64,000 nucleotides of DNA, taken from positions 1 through 64,000 of the forward strand of contig CAYGRE010000009.1 of NCBI GenBank assembly GCA_964352215.1, given 5' to 3'. Of this stretch, positions 22,444 to 32,800 are shown one piece after another (the stretch's first letter is position 1; every line of letters starts with the position of its first letter). The translations under genes were made by a program, and so were the position numbers. The DNA is from CAWUKT01 sp964352215 (GTDB taxonomy: Bacteria; Bacteroidota; Bacteroidia; J057; JADKCL01). A model generated the notes under the pieces. It worked only from the letters and a program-made list of their open reading frames with translations. It made no database searches and was not told the origin of the DNA.

Positions 22444-24060
22444 TTAATGCTGAATGGTGATCCTTCGGGTAGCGGTTCGGTCCCCGTGCGTATACTTCAG
22501 AAAGTAGTTTCCATTGGCGAAAGTTTCTCCTTGCTCATCTTCCGCGGTCCAGGCAATGGTCTTGTTTCCCGCTGTGTACTGTTGATTGCATACTTCAGCA
22601 ACCTTTTCTCCTTTGATATTGTAACAATTGATTTGCACCGGGGAATTTCCATCGCTGGCAAAAGTGATCTTAAATCTGCCGCTGGATGGATTCGGATAGA
22701 CGAGAAATTGGTCCATTTCCATCTGGTCGGTCAGGTTGACGGGAACGTCAATGGTAAAGGGGTTGGAGACAGAGAAGCTGGCATTGAGGGGATCGGCCAG
22801 TTTGACGAGGGTCGCGAGGACGGCTTTGACGTTTTTGACATAGAAGTCGAGGTCAAGGGTTGCAATGGAATCTCCGGGGGTATGGTAATTGGGATTGCGG
22901 AGATTGGCGGCGTCGGTCAGCATAAGGGCTTTGTAGCCACCATCCCAGAAGGGGGCGTGGTCGCTGCGTCGAAGGTCCGGGGCGACGGTGGAATTTCCGG
23001 GAGCGGCAAGGGAGATCACTCTGAGATCGGGAACATAGGTGGCGGCACAGGTGTCAAATGTTTCCTTGAGGGAGTTGGAAGCTACATTGGCGACGTTGGT
23101 GAGGAAATTCCCTCTGGAAGAGTCGCTGACCACGGCATTGTAAGCATCGGGGAACAGGATATTGAATCCGGCGGGCAGGGACTGGGTGTTGGGGTTGTCG
23201 TCGTAGTAACCGATCATCTCCATATTGAGGAGGCCATCGACATTTTCCCAGGCCGGAATTTCATTGGCTACATAATAGAAGCTTCCCAGCAACCCGCTTT
23301 CTTCCAGGTCAAATCCGATGGACCGGATGGAGTGGCGGAACTGGTAGCCTGAGAAGATACGCGTCATTTCCATGACCGCTGCGGTGGCAGTGCCGTTGTC
23401 GTCTGCGCCTGGGGTATTGGGTTCGGTGTCGTAATGTCCGGAGATGAGGTAGGTGGTGGGTTCATCCAGCAGGCCGGGCAGGCGTCCGGAAAAGTTCCGG
23501 CCCTGGGTTCCACCGAATGGAAAGAAGTGGTGCCAGTCTTGCAGGCCGTTGGCGGCCATCAGGTTCTCGATGGAGTCGCGGACTTCCTGGAGGTGGGCTG
23601 GGGCTGCGGTGCGGTGCCGGGTGCCTTCTACGAATTGCAGGGTTTGGACCAGGCGGGCGCTGTCCACCTGGTCTACGATATTTTGGATATCGGGGGCGTT
23701 GAGGTCATAGGCGATGACCCTGGCTTGGAAATTGACCGGGCCGGAGCCGGTTTGGGCGGTCAGGGTAAAGGGATCATAGGTCCAGACAATGCTTTTTCCT
23801 GCTCCCGGGGTTTGCGGATAGCCGGTATCTCCCGTGATGGAGTCCAGCCCGATCAACCAGGTCAGGCCTCCATCTCCACTCACTCTGAGTTCTACACCGC
23901 ACATATCGTTTTCTGCATCACTGAGATCGAAGTCAAAGGTGACCTGATTGGCAACGGTGTTGTGCGTGGCGGTCAGGTTGAGGATGACAGGTGAGGCATT
24001 CTGTGCCTTGGCGCTAGCAAAGGAAGCAATGGAAATAAAAAGCAGGAGGATTCTTTTCAT
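22444..24060 (-). CDS. Secreted M28-family zinc peptidase with T9SS sorting domain
   Basis: 538 residues. A signal peptide (ending ASAKAQ) is followed by an N-terminal beta domain (about 20-130) and an M28 aminopeptidase domain. Zinc ligands and catalytic residues fit the family: ISGHYDTE (His, Asp), PGADDNGTATAAVME (bridging Asp), GFDLEESGLLGS (Glu pair), MEMIGYYDD, and LRRSDHAPF near the end. A type A T9SS domain (FLVYPNPSSGRFKI, ending NGNYFLKYTHG) occupies about 450-538. It should be exported by T9SS and trim peptides outside the cell. The start is the only good ATG; 63 bp separate it from priA on the same strand. Confidence 0.92.
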   Translation of the reverse strand: MKRILLLFISIASFASAKAQNASPVILNLTATHNTVANQVTFDFDLSDAENDMCGVELRVSGDGGLTWLIGLDSITGDTGYPQTPGAGKSIVWTYDPFTLTAQTGSGPVNFQARVIAYDLNAPDIQNIVDQVDSARLVQTLQFVEGTRHRTAAPAHLQEVRDSIENLMAANGLQDWHHFFPFGGTQGRNFSGRLPGLLDEPTTYLISGHYDTEPNTPGADDNGTATAAVMEMTRIFSGYQFRHSIRSIGFDLEESGLLGSFYYVANEIPAWENVDGLLNMEMIGYYDDNPNTQSLPAGFNILFPDAYNAVVSDSSRGNFLTNVANVASNSLKETFDTCAATYVPDLRVISLAAPGNSTVAPDLRRSDHAPFWDGGYKALMLTDAANLRNPNYHTPGDSIATLDLDFYVKNVKAVLATLVKLADPLNASFSVSNPFTIDVPVNLTDQMEMDQFLVYPNPSSGRFKITFASDGNSPVQINCYNIKGEKVAEVCNQQYTAGNKTIAWTAEDEQGETFANGNYFLKYTHGDRTATRRITIQH

Positions 24061-24156
24061 AGTACAAAGTTAATAAAAGAGTCTATTTCTTCGGGACTCC
24101 CTGCCTTTTTAAAGATTTCTCCCTTCTCATCAATCATTGCCAATAACATAAGGAGA

Positions 24157-24188
24157 CTTGCTCCCAATCTTACCCTTTCGTACCTTTT
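24157..24188 (+). promoter_or_regulatory. Promoter for the 24220 T9SS gene
   Basis: CTTG at 24157-24160, a 20-base spacer, then TACCTTTT at 24181-24188 (7/8 to TAnnTTTG). Predicted start near 24195, about 25 bases before the ATG. Confidence 0.45.
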
Positions 24189-24219
24189 TGCCCTCGAAAA
24201 TTTGTCAACCTGCTTTACT

Positions 24220-26004
24220 ATGAAAAATTGTTTACTTACCCTTTGCCTTATCCTTGCCGGATGTTCTCTTATGGCTCAAACTGCCATCTATTCGGAGAAC
24301 TTTAACGGTGCAAGCAATACGTTTACCCTCAATACGGCCGACGTTAGTTCCAATGTCAATGGCTACAACGACTGGGTTGTCAACAATGCCTATACAGGAG
24401 GTAGCGGTACGGTGATCTGCCTGGGATTCCCATTTACCCTGAATATTGCTGCGACACCCAACCAACCCACTGCCATCAATGGCAGTCCCAACAGCAATTA
24501 CCTGCATATTCTTGCTGATGACGGGGTTGCCAACGGTATCTTCAATGCCAATTACCGCCCTGCGGACGGCCTGTGCGTATTCCCGGAAAACAATTTTGCT
24601 TCCATGACCAATGACCTCAATACCACCGGGCTGGTCAATGTCGAACTCAGCTTCTACTGGATTTGCGGCGGTGCCGTGGGTACAACTTATGGAGAGGTCT
24701 ATTACAGCACCAACAGTGGCAGCAGTTGGACTTTACTTACGGCCCCCATCAGCCAATACTTCAACCAGCCCAGCTGGGTCCAGCAGACCATCACCGATCC
24801 GGCCTTTGACAACCAGTCTACCCTGAGGTTCGGCTACCGGTTTGTCAATCTGACTGCTTCTGCCGGCGCTGAGCCTTCCTTCAGCATTGATGATATCGTG
24901 GTTACGGGCCAGTCCGGCTGTGCTTCAACTACTGGCTCTGCCACCGCTGCTATTTGCCAGGGAGATTCGATCTTGCTGGGGGGCGCGTTCCAAACTACTG
25001 CGGGGAATTACGTCGATACCCTTATGAATGCGGCTGGTTGTGATTCTATCCTGACCACCACCCTTTCCGTCAGCCAGGGTTCCGTCAACAATGCCAATGC
25101 CTCCATCTGCGATGGGGACTCTATTTTCCTGGCCGGCGGCTTCCAAACCACGGCTGGCACCTATACGGATGTACTCCAGAATTCCACCGGCTGTGACAGC
25201 GTAGTGATTACCGCCCTGACCATCGCCCCTTCTTACAACAACACTGCAACGGCCTCTATCTGTGACGGGGACTCCATCTTCCTGGCGGGAGGCTTCCAGA
25301 CCACAGCGGGTGCCTACACCGATGTATTTACCACAGCGCAAAACTGTGACAGCATCATTGTCACCACCCTCTCGGTTTCTCCCAGTTACAATGAAAGTGT
25401 GGCTGCCGGAATATGTACCGGAGATTCAATCCTCCTGGCTGGCGCCTTCCAGACCACCCCAGGAACCTATACCGATCTCTTCACCACCAGTGCAGGCTGT
25501 GACAGCCTGGTAATCACCACCCTGACGGTCAGCACCCCTGACACCAGCGTCACGCTGAGTGGACAGACCCTGACTTCGGGTTCTTCTTCCGGTACTTACC
25601 AATGGCTGGACTGTGTGTTCAATACACCGATTGCCGGCGCTACCAACCAGGACTATACCCCTACCGTCTCTGGTGAATACGCGGTCGTCGTCACCGAAAA
25701 TGGCTGCTCCGACACTTCGGCCTGCTCCTTTGTCTTCATCGTCGGGATCGAAGAAAGTGAACTCGCTAAAAATGTGAATTATTTCCCCAACCCGGTTGAA
25801 GGTGAGTTGAGCATTGACCTGGGAAAATGGTACCGGGAGGTTGAGGTTCAGGTTTATGACCAGCTTGGCCGCGAGGTCATGGTGGAAAACCCAGGTAGCC
25901 TGTCCCGTTTTGATCTTGACTTTAGCGAACTATCCCAGGGAATCTACATTGTCCGACTCAAAGCGGGGGACGATCAGATCGCCCTGCGCATCATCAAAGA
26001 ATAA
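24220..26004 (+). CDS. T9SS-exported repeat protein
   Basis: 594 residues from the ATG at 24220; a TTG six codons earlier is less likely. A signal peptide (MKNCLLTLCLILAGCSLMAQ) precedes a jelly-roll/MAM-like beta domain (about 20-235; IYSENFNGASNTFTL, SFYWICGG, FSIDDIVV). Four ~53-residue repeats of the form ICDGDSIFLAGGFQTTAGTY...GCDSIIVTTLTV follow, then an Ig-like segment and a type A T9SS domain (VNYFPNPVEGELSIDL, ending QGIYIVRLKAG). The repeats are common in Bacteroidota surface proteins of unknown role. The stop is 8 bp before tmk, so the two may share a transcript. Confidence 0.88.
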   Translation: MKNCLLTLCLILAGCSLMAQTAIYSENFNGASNTFTLNTADVSSNVNGYNDWVVNNAYTGGSGTVICLGFPFTLNIAATPNQPTAINGSPNSNYLHILADDGVANGIFNANYRPADGLCVFPENNFASMTNDLNTTGLVNVELSFYWICGGAVGTTYGEVYYSTNSGSSWTLLTAPISQYFNQPSWVQQTITDPAFDNQSTLRFGYRFVNLTASAGAEPSFSIDDIVVTGQSGCASTTGSATAAICQGDSILLGGAFQTTAGNYVDTLMNAAGCDSILTTTLSVSQGSVNNANASICDGDSIFLAGGFQTTAGTYTDVLQNSTGCDSVVITALTIAPSYNNTATASICDGDSIFLAGGFQTTAGAYTDVFTTAQNCDSIIVTTLSVSPSYNESVAAGICTGDSILLAGAFQTTPGTYTDLFTTSAGCDSLVITTLTVSTPDTSVTLSGQTLTSGSSSGTYQWLDCVFNTPIAGATNQDYTPTVSGEYAVVVTENGCSDTSACSFVFIVGIEESELAKNVNYFPNPVEGELSIDLGKWYREVEVQVYDQLGREVMVENPGSLSRFDLDFSELSQGIYIVRLKAGDDQIALRIIKE

Positions 26005-26012
26005 TACTTTCT

Positions 26013-26633
26013 GTGCAGAGACCACCTTTTATTGCCTTTGAGGGCATCGATGGCAGCGGTAAGAGCAGCCAGGTGCGAATCCTGGTAGAACGGCTGGAAG
26101 CAGCGGGTCACAAGGTGCACGCCACCCTTGAGCCGACCAATTACCGGATTGGCTCCATGCTGAGGCGGGTGCTGACCGGCCAGGAACAAGCGGATGAATA
26201 TACGATTGCAGCCTTGTTCCTGGCCGATCGCCTCGATCACATCCACCATCCGGACTATGGGATGCTGGCCAAGCTTGCGGCGGGGGAAGTGGTGATCACC
26301 GATCGCTACTATTACAGCAGCTATGCTTACCACAGTCAGTTCATGGATATGGACTGGGTGATCCAGGCAAATTCCTTGCCCGCTCAGGCACTTCGCCCCG
26401 ATCTGGTAATTTTTCTTGACCTTACTGCCGAACAAAGCATGGCCAGGATTCAGGCCAACCGGGAAGTGATCGAGCATTATGAAAAGTTGGAAAACCTGAT
26501 TCAGGTCCGAAAGAACTACCTGAAAGCCATTGATTTGGAGGGCCATAAGGACAATGTAGTCATCATTGATGCCTTCCGTTCGATGGAAGAGATCGCTGCT
26601 GATATCTGGGATCAGGTAGCCAGATTGTTCTAA
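26013..26633 (+). CDS. tmk: dTMP kinase (thymidylate kinase)
   Basis: 206 residues. Phosphorylates dTMP to dTDP with ATP in dTTP synthesis. The P-loop is FEGIDGSGKSS (residues 8-18), the DRY-type motif is TDRYYYSSYAY (about 91-101), and LADRLDHI is the nucleotide-binding region. Length and motif order are typical. The start is a GTG 8 bp behind the stop of the preceding T9SS gene; no ATG is available before the P-loop. Confidence 0.95.
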   Translation: MQRPPFIAFEGIDGSGKSSQVRILVERLEAAGHKVHATLEPTNYRIGSMLRRVLTGQEQADEYTIAALFLADRLDHIHHPDYGMLAKLAAGEVVITDRYYYSSYAYHSQFMDMDWVIQANSLPAQALRPDLVIFLDLTAEQSMARIQANREVIEHYEKLENLIQVRKNYLKAIDLEGHKDNVVIIDAFRSMEEIAADIWDQVARLF

Positions 26634-26718
26634 ACCGTGGATTACCCACAATAAAACAGTTTGATATTTTGGTTTCTTCTCGCCAATTTGCGCCCTGAAC
26701 GTCACAAAAGCGTACGAT

Positions 26719-27243
26719 TTGGAACTTCAAGGACTACTCTTCTGGATATTTGCGATACTCGGCATTGCCGGTGGTATTGGCCTTATCCTCAACCGCAACC
26801 CCGTTTACTCAGCATTGAGCCTGATTGTCAACTTTTTCAGTATTGCCGGGCTCTACCTGACTTTGGAAGCTGAATTCATCGCAATCATTCAAATTCTGGT
26901 TTATGCGGGTGCAATCATGGTTTTATTCCTGTTTGTAATCATGCTGCTCAACCTGAGCAAAGAGCCCAAACAATCTCCCTTTCATCCGTCGGTTATTGTT
27001 GCTGCGGTAATGGGGATTGCCTTTTTGGTCATCATGCTGATCACTTTCAGTGAGTACACCCTTGCCCCTGAGGCAGCGGGTGACTTTTTCATCTTCAGCA
27101 AAACCGAGACCATCGGTGCTGCTATGATGACCAAGTACCTCTACCCTTTTGAAATGATTTCCGTGGTTTTGATTGCTGCCCTCATCGGTGCAATCGTAAT
27201 CGCTAAGAAATTCAATTACGAGAACGAAAATAAGGAAGACTGA
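26719..27243 (+). CDS. nuoJ: NADH-quinone oxidoreductase subunit J
   Basis: 174 residues, five hydrophobic helices, membrane arm of respiratory complex I. The family signature region is seen at EFIAIIQILVYAGAIMVLFLFVIMLLNL (helix 3, with the kinked Gly segment). The start is a TTG at 26719 (then ELQGLLFW); no ATG fits. Upstream, TTTG (26660-26663) is 19 bases from CCAATTTG (26683-26690), a weak candidate promoter, so the operon may start here. nuoK follows after one base. Confidence 0.93.
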   Translation: MELQGLLFWIFAILGIAGGIGLILNRNPVYSALSLIVNFFSIAGLYLTLEAEFIAIIQILVYAGAIMVLFLFVIMLLNLSKEPKQSPFHPSVIVAAVMGIAFLVIMLITFSEYTLAPEAAGDFFIFSKTETIGAAMMTKYLYPFEMISVVLIAALIGAIVIAKKFNYENENKED

Positions 27244-27244
27244 T

Positions 27245-27550
27245 ATGGAGCTAACGATTCATTATTATCTCGCCATCAGTGCACTCATGTTCGTCCTTGG
27301 AGTTATAGGTGTTCTGACCCGTCGCAACGCCATCGTGATCTTTATGTGCGTGGAACTGATGCTGAATTCAGTGAACCTGACTTTGGTTGCCTTCTCACGT
27401 GGCTTAAATGATGCTGATGGTGCCATGTTGGTTTTCTTTGTCATGTGTGTTGCGGCTGCGGAAGCCGTCGTCGGACTTGCGATCATCATATCGATGTTCC
27501 GAAACCGGCAGGACATCGACATCAACAATTTCAACCTGTTTAAGTGGTAA
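27245..27550 (+). CDS. nuoK: NADH-quinone oxidoreductase subunit K
   Basis: 101 residues with three transmembrane helices, the usual NuoK size. It is a proton-pathway subunit of complex I, related to MrpC. The conserved Glu is in CVELMLNSVNLT (about residue 37), and a second acidic site is in VAAAEAVVGLAI. It starts one base after the nuoJ stop and is followed by nuoL 18 bp later. Confidence 0.96.
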   Translation: MELTIHYYLAISALMFVLGVIGVLTRRNAIVIFMCVELMLNSVNLTLVAFSRGLNDADGAMLVFFVMCVAAAEAVVGLAIIISMFRNRQDIDINNFNLFKW

Positions 27551-27568
27551 GCCAAAAGTGAATTGAAT

Positions 27569-29623
27569 ATGCACGAAGAACCTCTCTTTAGCTTAATCAT
27601 TCTCCTCCCGCTCCTGGGCTCCTTGCTCATTGGCCTGGGTGGATTTATGGCTCCCGGCTTCGCCAAGCAGGAAAAAGCCGTTGGTTTACTGGGGACCCTG
27701 ATGGTCCTCATTCCTTTTGGTTTCATCACATACGCATTCCTCAACTACGAAGGACCGATAGAATTCGGTCTTTTCGGTGCTTTAGACTCCGTCAACTGGA
27801 TGTTTGGGGGTGACCTTGACCTGTACTTTACCTACCGTCTCGATGAGTTGTCCCTCCTGATGGGAATGATCGTGACGGGTATTGGTGCGCTGATCCACAT
27901 CTACTCCATCAGCTATATGCATGGGGACCGTGGATTCTATAAATTCTTTCTCTATCTGAACCTCTTCATCTTCTCGATGTTGAACCTGGTGCTGGGCAAC
28001 AATATGGTTGTCATGTTCCTGGGTTGGGAAGGTGTAGGCGCTTGTTCCTACTTCCTGATCGGTTTCTGGTACGAGGAAATGGGCAATGCAAAAGCAGCTC
28101 AGAAAGCATTTGTGGCCAACCGGATTGGTGACTTCGCCATGCTGGTCGCCATGATGATGATCTATAAATATACCGGCACCCTCACCATCGGTGGAGAAGG
28201 CGGTATCCTTGAGCATGTCGGTGACTTTACCGGTGATGCTGTCTGGCTGGTCCCTCTCCTGCTGTTCATCGCAGCGACAGGTAAGTCCGCACAAATTCCC
28301 CTCTTTGTCTGGTTGCCGGATGCAATGGCGGGCCCGACCCCGGTTTCTGCCCTGATCCACGCCGCAACCATGGTAACATCGGGTATCTACCTGATCGCAC
28401 GGATGGGAGTGCTGTTTGTGGAAGCCCCTGGCATCCTGATGGTGATCGGGGTAGTGGCGGCCCTGACATCGCTGATAGCGGCATTGATCGCATTGGCACA
28501 AAACGATATCAAGAAAGTACTCGCATACTCCACGGTCTCTCAATTGGGCTTTATGTTCATGGCTTTGGGAGCAGGTGCATTTACCACCGCTATTTTCCAT
28601 GTGATGACGCACGCCTTCTTCAAGGCCTGTCTCTTCCTCGGTTCCGGTTCGGTGATTCACGCCATGGAGCACATGCATACAGAAGAAGATCCTCAGGACA
28701 TCCGTACCATGGGTAACCTGAAGAAGTACATGCCTTCCACGCACTGGACCTTCTTCATTTCCACGCTGGCCATCGCAGGTATTCCCGGTCTCTCCGGTTT
28801 CTTCTCCAAGGATGAAATCATGACCATGAACTTCCTGAATGGCATGGATGGTCAAATGATCTACTTTGTGGTCTGGGGTGTCGGTATGTTGACCGCCTTC
28901 CTGACTGCATTCTATATGACCAGGGTCTACTTCCTCACCTTCCGCGGTAAGGAACGCTTCTCCGGTGAAAAGCATCCGCACGAAAGCAATGCTTTTGTCA
29001 CCATTCCACTCTGGATTCTGGCTATTCTGGCCGCAGTTGGTGGCTACCTCGGTCTCCCTGCAGTGATCGGTCACGGTAAATACCATGCCCTCAACAACTG
29101 GTTGGGCATTCACGGCGGTGGCGGACATGGCGGTGGTCATGGTCTGGAGCACGGTGTTGAACATGCTGGCGAACATGTCAGTGGTGCCGTCACCATGGCG
29201 CATATCCATCCGATTGAAGAGGCGCATGCCTCTGCCGGTCTCGAATGGGGACTGATCGCATTCTCCGTACTCATCGCAGTGCTTGGGGTCTCACTGGCCT
29301 GGCGCCTGTATTCCAAGCACGATCTGGCGGGTGATGCAGTTGTGAAGCGCCGCCTGGGTGGCTTCTACAAACACATGCAGAACAAGTTCTACTTCGATGA
29401 ACTTTACGAAGCCATCCTGATCAAGCCATTTGTATGGCTGGGACAGAACGTCGTGATGGGATTTGACAAGTTCGTCATTGACGGAATCGTCAATGGAGTG
29501 GGTAACTTCATGCTCTTCCTCGGTGATGGCATCAAAACACTTCAGTCAGGTCTCGTCGGGCAGTATGCCATGATGATCGTGATTGGTGTGGTGATCATTC
29601 TGGGGTATTTGATGATCGCATAA
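27569..29623 (+). CDS. nuoL: NADH-quinone oxidoreductase subunit L
   Basis: 684 residues from the ATG at 27569 (a TTG two codons earlier is less likely). Antiporter-like proton-pumping subunit of complex I. Seen: GWEGVGACSYFLIGFW, the pump core AATGKSAQIPLFVWLPDAM...TPVSALIHAATMVTSG, NDIKKVLAYSTVSQLGFM, FSKDEI, and a C-terminal amphipathic-helix/anchor region. A histidine- and glycine-rich stretch (GIHGGGGHGGGHGLEHGVEH, about residues 510-550) lies in the loop before the last helices. A strong terminator follows directly, so nuoM and nuoN are not in this operon. Confidence 0.96.
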   Translation: MHEEPLFSLIILLPLLGSLLIGLGGFMAPGFAKQEKAVGLLGTLMVLIPFGFITYAFLNYEGPIEFGLFGALDSVNWMFGGDLDLYFTYRLDELSLLMGMIVTGIGALIHIYSISYMHGDRGFYKFFLYLNLFIFSMLNLVLGNNMVVMFLGWEGVGACSYFLIGFWYEEMGNAKAAQKAFVANRIGDFAMLVAMMMIYKYTGTLTIGGEGGILEHVGDFTGDAVWLVPLLLFIAATGKSAQIPLFVWLPDAMAGPTPVSALIHAATMVTSGIYLIARMGVLFVEAPGILMVIGVVAALTSLIAALIALAQNDIKKVLAYSTVSQLGFMFMALGAGAFTTAIFHVMTHAFFKACLFLGSGSVIHAMEHMHTEEDPQDIRTMGNLKKYMPSTHWTFFISTLAIAGIPGLSGFFSKDEIMTMNFLNGMDGQMIYFVVWGVGMLTAFLTAFYMTRVYFLTFRGKERFSGEKHPHESNAFVTIPLWILAILAAVGGYLGLPAVIGHGKYHALNNWLGIHGGGGHGGGHGLEHGVEHAGEHVSGAVTMAHIHPIEEAHASAGLEWGLIAFSVLIAVLGVSLAWRLYSKHDLAGDAVVKRRLGGFYKHMQNKFYFDELYEAILIKPFVWLGQNVVMGFDKFVIDGIVNGVGNFMLFLGDGIKTLQSGLVGQYAMMIVIGVVIILGYLMIA

Positions 29624-29648
29624 TTCTGCATTTCATCCCCCCTCCCGG

Positions 29649-29697
29649 CAGCGGAGCAAGATCGGTTCAAACTGATTCTGCTCCGCTGTTTTTATTT
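29649..29697 (+). terminator. Rho-independent terminator after nuoL
   Basis: CAGCGGAGCA (29649-29658) pairs with TGCTCCGCTG (29679-29688), followed by a T-rich tract GTTTTTATTTAT. Confidence 0.85.
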
Positions 29698-29815
29698 ATC
29701 CCGACATACCAGTAATTGATCGAAATCCGTTCCTTATACAGGTGATTTTCACTAAATTGCCATCAGGTCAAAATTCAGACTATACTGACACGAACCACAC
29801 CGACTGCAATACAAG

Positions 29816-32800
29816 ATGAAGAAATTTTTCCGCCGTACCCTGAAGTTTACCGGGATCACCCTGGGGGTTTTGCTCCTGCTGATCATTCTTATTCCCCTCC
29901 TTTTCGGCAGCCAGATCAAAGAGGCCGTCAAAGGATACATCAATGATGAAATCAATGCTGAGGTCTATTTTGAGGATGTCGGCATCTCTGTATTCAAGAA
30001 TTTCCCCAATATAACGGTGACGCTTGACAACTTTGGGGTGGTGAACAAGGAGCCTTTTGCCGGGGATACCCTGGCGGATGTGAAGCATTTTGGCGTAGTG
30101 GTAAACCTGTTCAGCATTTTCGGTGACAAGTATGAGGTCAAGAAGGTGACCCTTGATGAGCCTACCATCCACGCCAGGGTCAACCGGGACGGGATCGCCA
30201 ACTGGGACATCATGAAGGCCAGTGAAGAAGAAGAACCAGCCGCAGAGGAAGAAGTAGCCGAGGCGGACAGCTCAGCAGGATCAGCATTGGCCCTCGACCT
30301 GACCGCATATTCGTTGACGAAGGCGAATGTCATCTACGACGACCTGCCCGGCGCCATCTATGCAGAGGTGGTCAACCTCAACCACAGTGGAAGTGGAAAT
30401 TTCAGGGGAGACGTCTTTGATTTCGATACCGAAACGACCGCAGATGAAGTTACCCTGCGCTTGGACGGCGATTCTTATATGAACAAGATGGTCCTGGATG
30501 CCGATGTAACCATCTCTATCGACAATGCCAACAGCGTCTATACCCTCAAGAACAACCGGATTGGACTCAATGCTCTGAACCTGAGCTTCAATGGGTTTGT
30601 CGCCCTGACCGGAGACGATGTCAATATGGACCTCACTTTCAAGACCAATGAGAACAGGTTTTCCAGCATTCTTTCGATGGTTCCCGGCATGTACACCGAG
30701 GATTTCGGTGACCTGGATACGGACGGAACTTTTGCCCTGGATGGCAAGGTGGCCGGGAAATACAATGAGAAGAGCCTCCCTGCCTTCAATGTTCATCTGG
30801 GAGTAGAAAATGGCCACTTTGCCTATCCTGATCTGCCCCAGGATGTGAAGGACATCAACTTCGATGTCAAGGTAGATTGTCCCGATGGTGATTTGAACAA
30901 ATTGGCGATTAATATGCCTTCCTTCCATGCCCTCTTTGGTGCCAACCCGATTGACGCGCGTTGTGTGCTGAGTGGTGTGATGACGGAAAATTACAATATA
31001 GATGCTACCGCCAAGGCCAGTCTGGACCTGGAAGAGATCCTGAAGATTTTCCCGATGGAAGGCTACGAGCTGAAAGGTAGTTTTGTCCTGGATGGCACCG
31101 CCAAAGGGGTTTACAATGAGAAAACAGGTGCCCTGCCCGGCATTGATGCCAAGATGGAACTGAAAGAGGGCTATTTTAAAACCCCTGACTTCCCCTCTGC
31201 GATTTCCAATATGACCATGATTGCCGATGCGAAGGTACAAGCGACTGACCTGAGCCAGGGAGTACTCAACGTCAAGCAATTCCACGGAGAAATTGATGGT
31301 GACCCGATTGATGCGACCCTGGTGGTCAATGATTTCGATGCGGTCAACTACGATCTTCAGGCCAAAGGTAAACTCAGCCTGGACAAACTGAGCAAGATTC
31401 TGGAACTGGAAGACACGCAAATGGGCGGCTTGATGGACCTCGACCTGAACACCAAAGGGAACCTGGCCGCGGTTGAAAATGAACGGTACAGTGAACTTCC
31501 CACCTCGGGTTCATTGAAGCTGACCAATTTCTCTTATTCTTCTCCTGACCTGCCCCAGGGCGTTACCATCTCCTCCGGTGGAGTCGATTTCGATCCCCGG
31601 AAGATGACCATCCAGAATGTCCAGGGCAAGCTCGGAAGCAGCCCATTTTCGGTGGTAGGTGCATTTGACAACTACCTCGGTTATGCCTTGCTTCCCGACC
31701 AGCAATTGACCGGCAACATGACCTTCCGCTCCCCCCGCTTCAATGTCAATGAGTGGATGGTGGAAGAAGAAGCTGATGCTCCCCAACCGGAAGCTGCTGA
31801 AGCCCCCACCGAAGAAGTTGAAATGGTCGCCTTTGAAGTCCCCAAGGGAATTGACTTTGTCTTTGATACCAAGATTGACCGGGTGATTTACGACAACCTG
31901 AACCTGGACAATATGACGGGGCGTGTAATCATGCGCAACGAGCAGATCAAGTTTGAAAACCTGCGTTTCAACACCCTTGGAGGCAGTATGCGGGTGGATG
32001 GAAGCTATGCCACTCCCAATCCTGCCGCTCCTGAAGTTCACCTGAACTGGAAGCTGGAGAATCTGGACATCGGGCAGAGCTATAAGATGGTCGAGATGCT
32101 GAAGGAGATTGCCCCTATCGCCAAGTTCATGGAAGGGCGCATGAATTCCACCCTGACACTGGATGGTAACCTGACCAGTGACATGATGCCTGACCTGGCC
32201 AGCATTACCAGCGTCGGCGACTTGAAAATCTTTAACGGTACGTTGAAAGGTTTCAAAGGAACAGAGATGATCGCGGATAAAATCAAGCTGAACAAGCTGA
32301 AGGAGTTGACGATCAAGGACACCAAGGTGCTCTATGAGATCCACGATGGCAAGGTATGGGTGGAGCCCTTTGACGTTCCGATGGGGAATGGAAAGATGAC
32401 CGTGGATGGCGCCCATGGACTGGACCAGCAGATGGCCTACAATCTGAATTTTGATCTGCCCGCGGGTGCCGCAGGGGCCACCGCGATGAAAGCAGTGGGC
32501 GATCTGATCAAGACAGATCTTGGTAGTCAGTTCAAAGTCAATGTCGGCCTGGGAGGCACGGTTGACCAACCCAAGATCACTTACATCCGAAATGAAAAAG
32601 GAGATGGTGCGACTGACTTGATTGCAGATAAGGTGGATGAGGTCAAAGAAGATGTGAAGGAAAAGGTCGATGAGGTCAAAGAAGATGTGAAGGAAAAGGT
32701 TGAGGAGAAGATTGACGAAGCCAAGGCGAAGGCCAAGCAGGAAGCAGACCGCATCCTGAAGGAAGCAGAGACTCAGGCAGCCAAGATCCGTGCAGAGGCC

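Noticed and set aside
24065..24072. Exact TAACTTTG -7 box upstream of the M28 peptidase on the minus strand
   Set aside because: It lies only 5 bp before the ATG and has no -33 element at the right distance, so transcription would start at or after the start codon.
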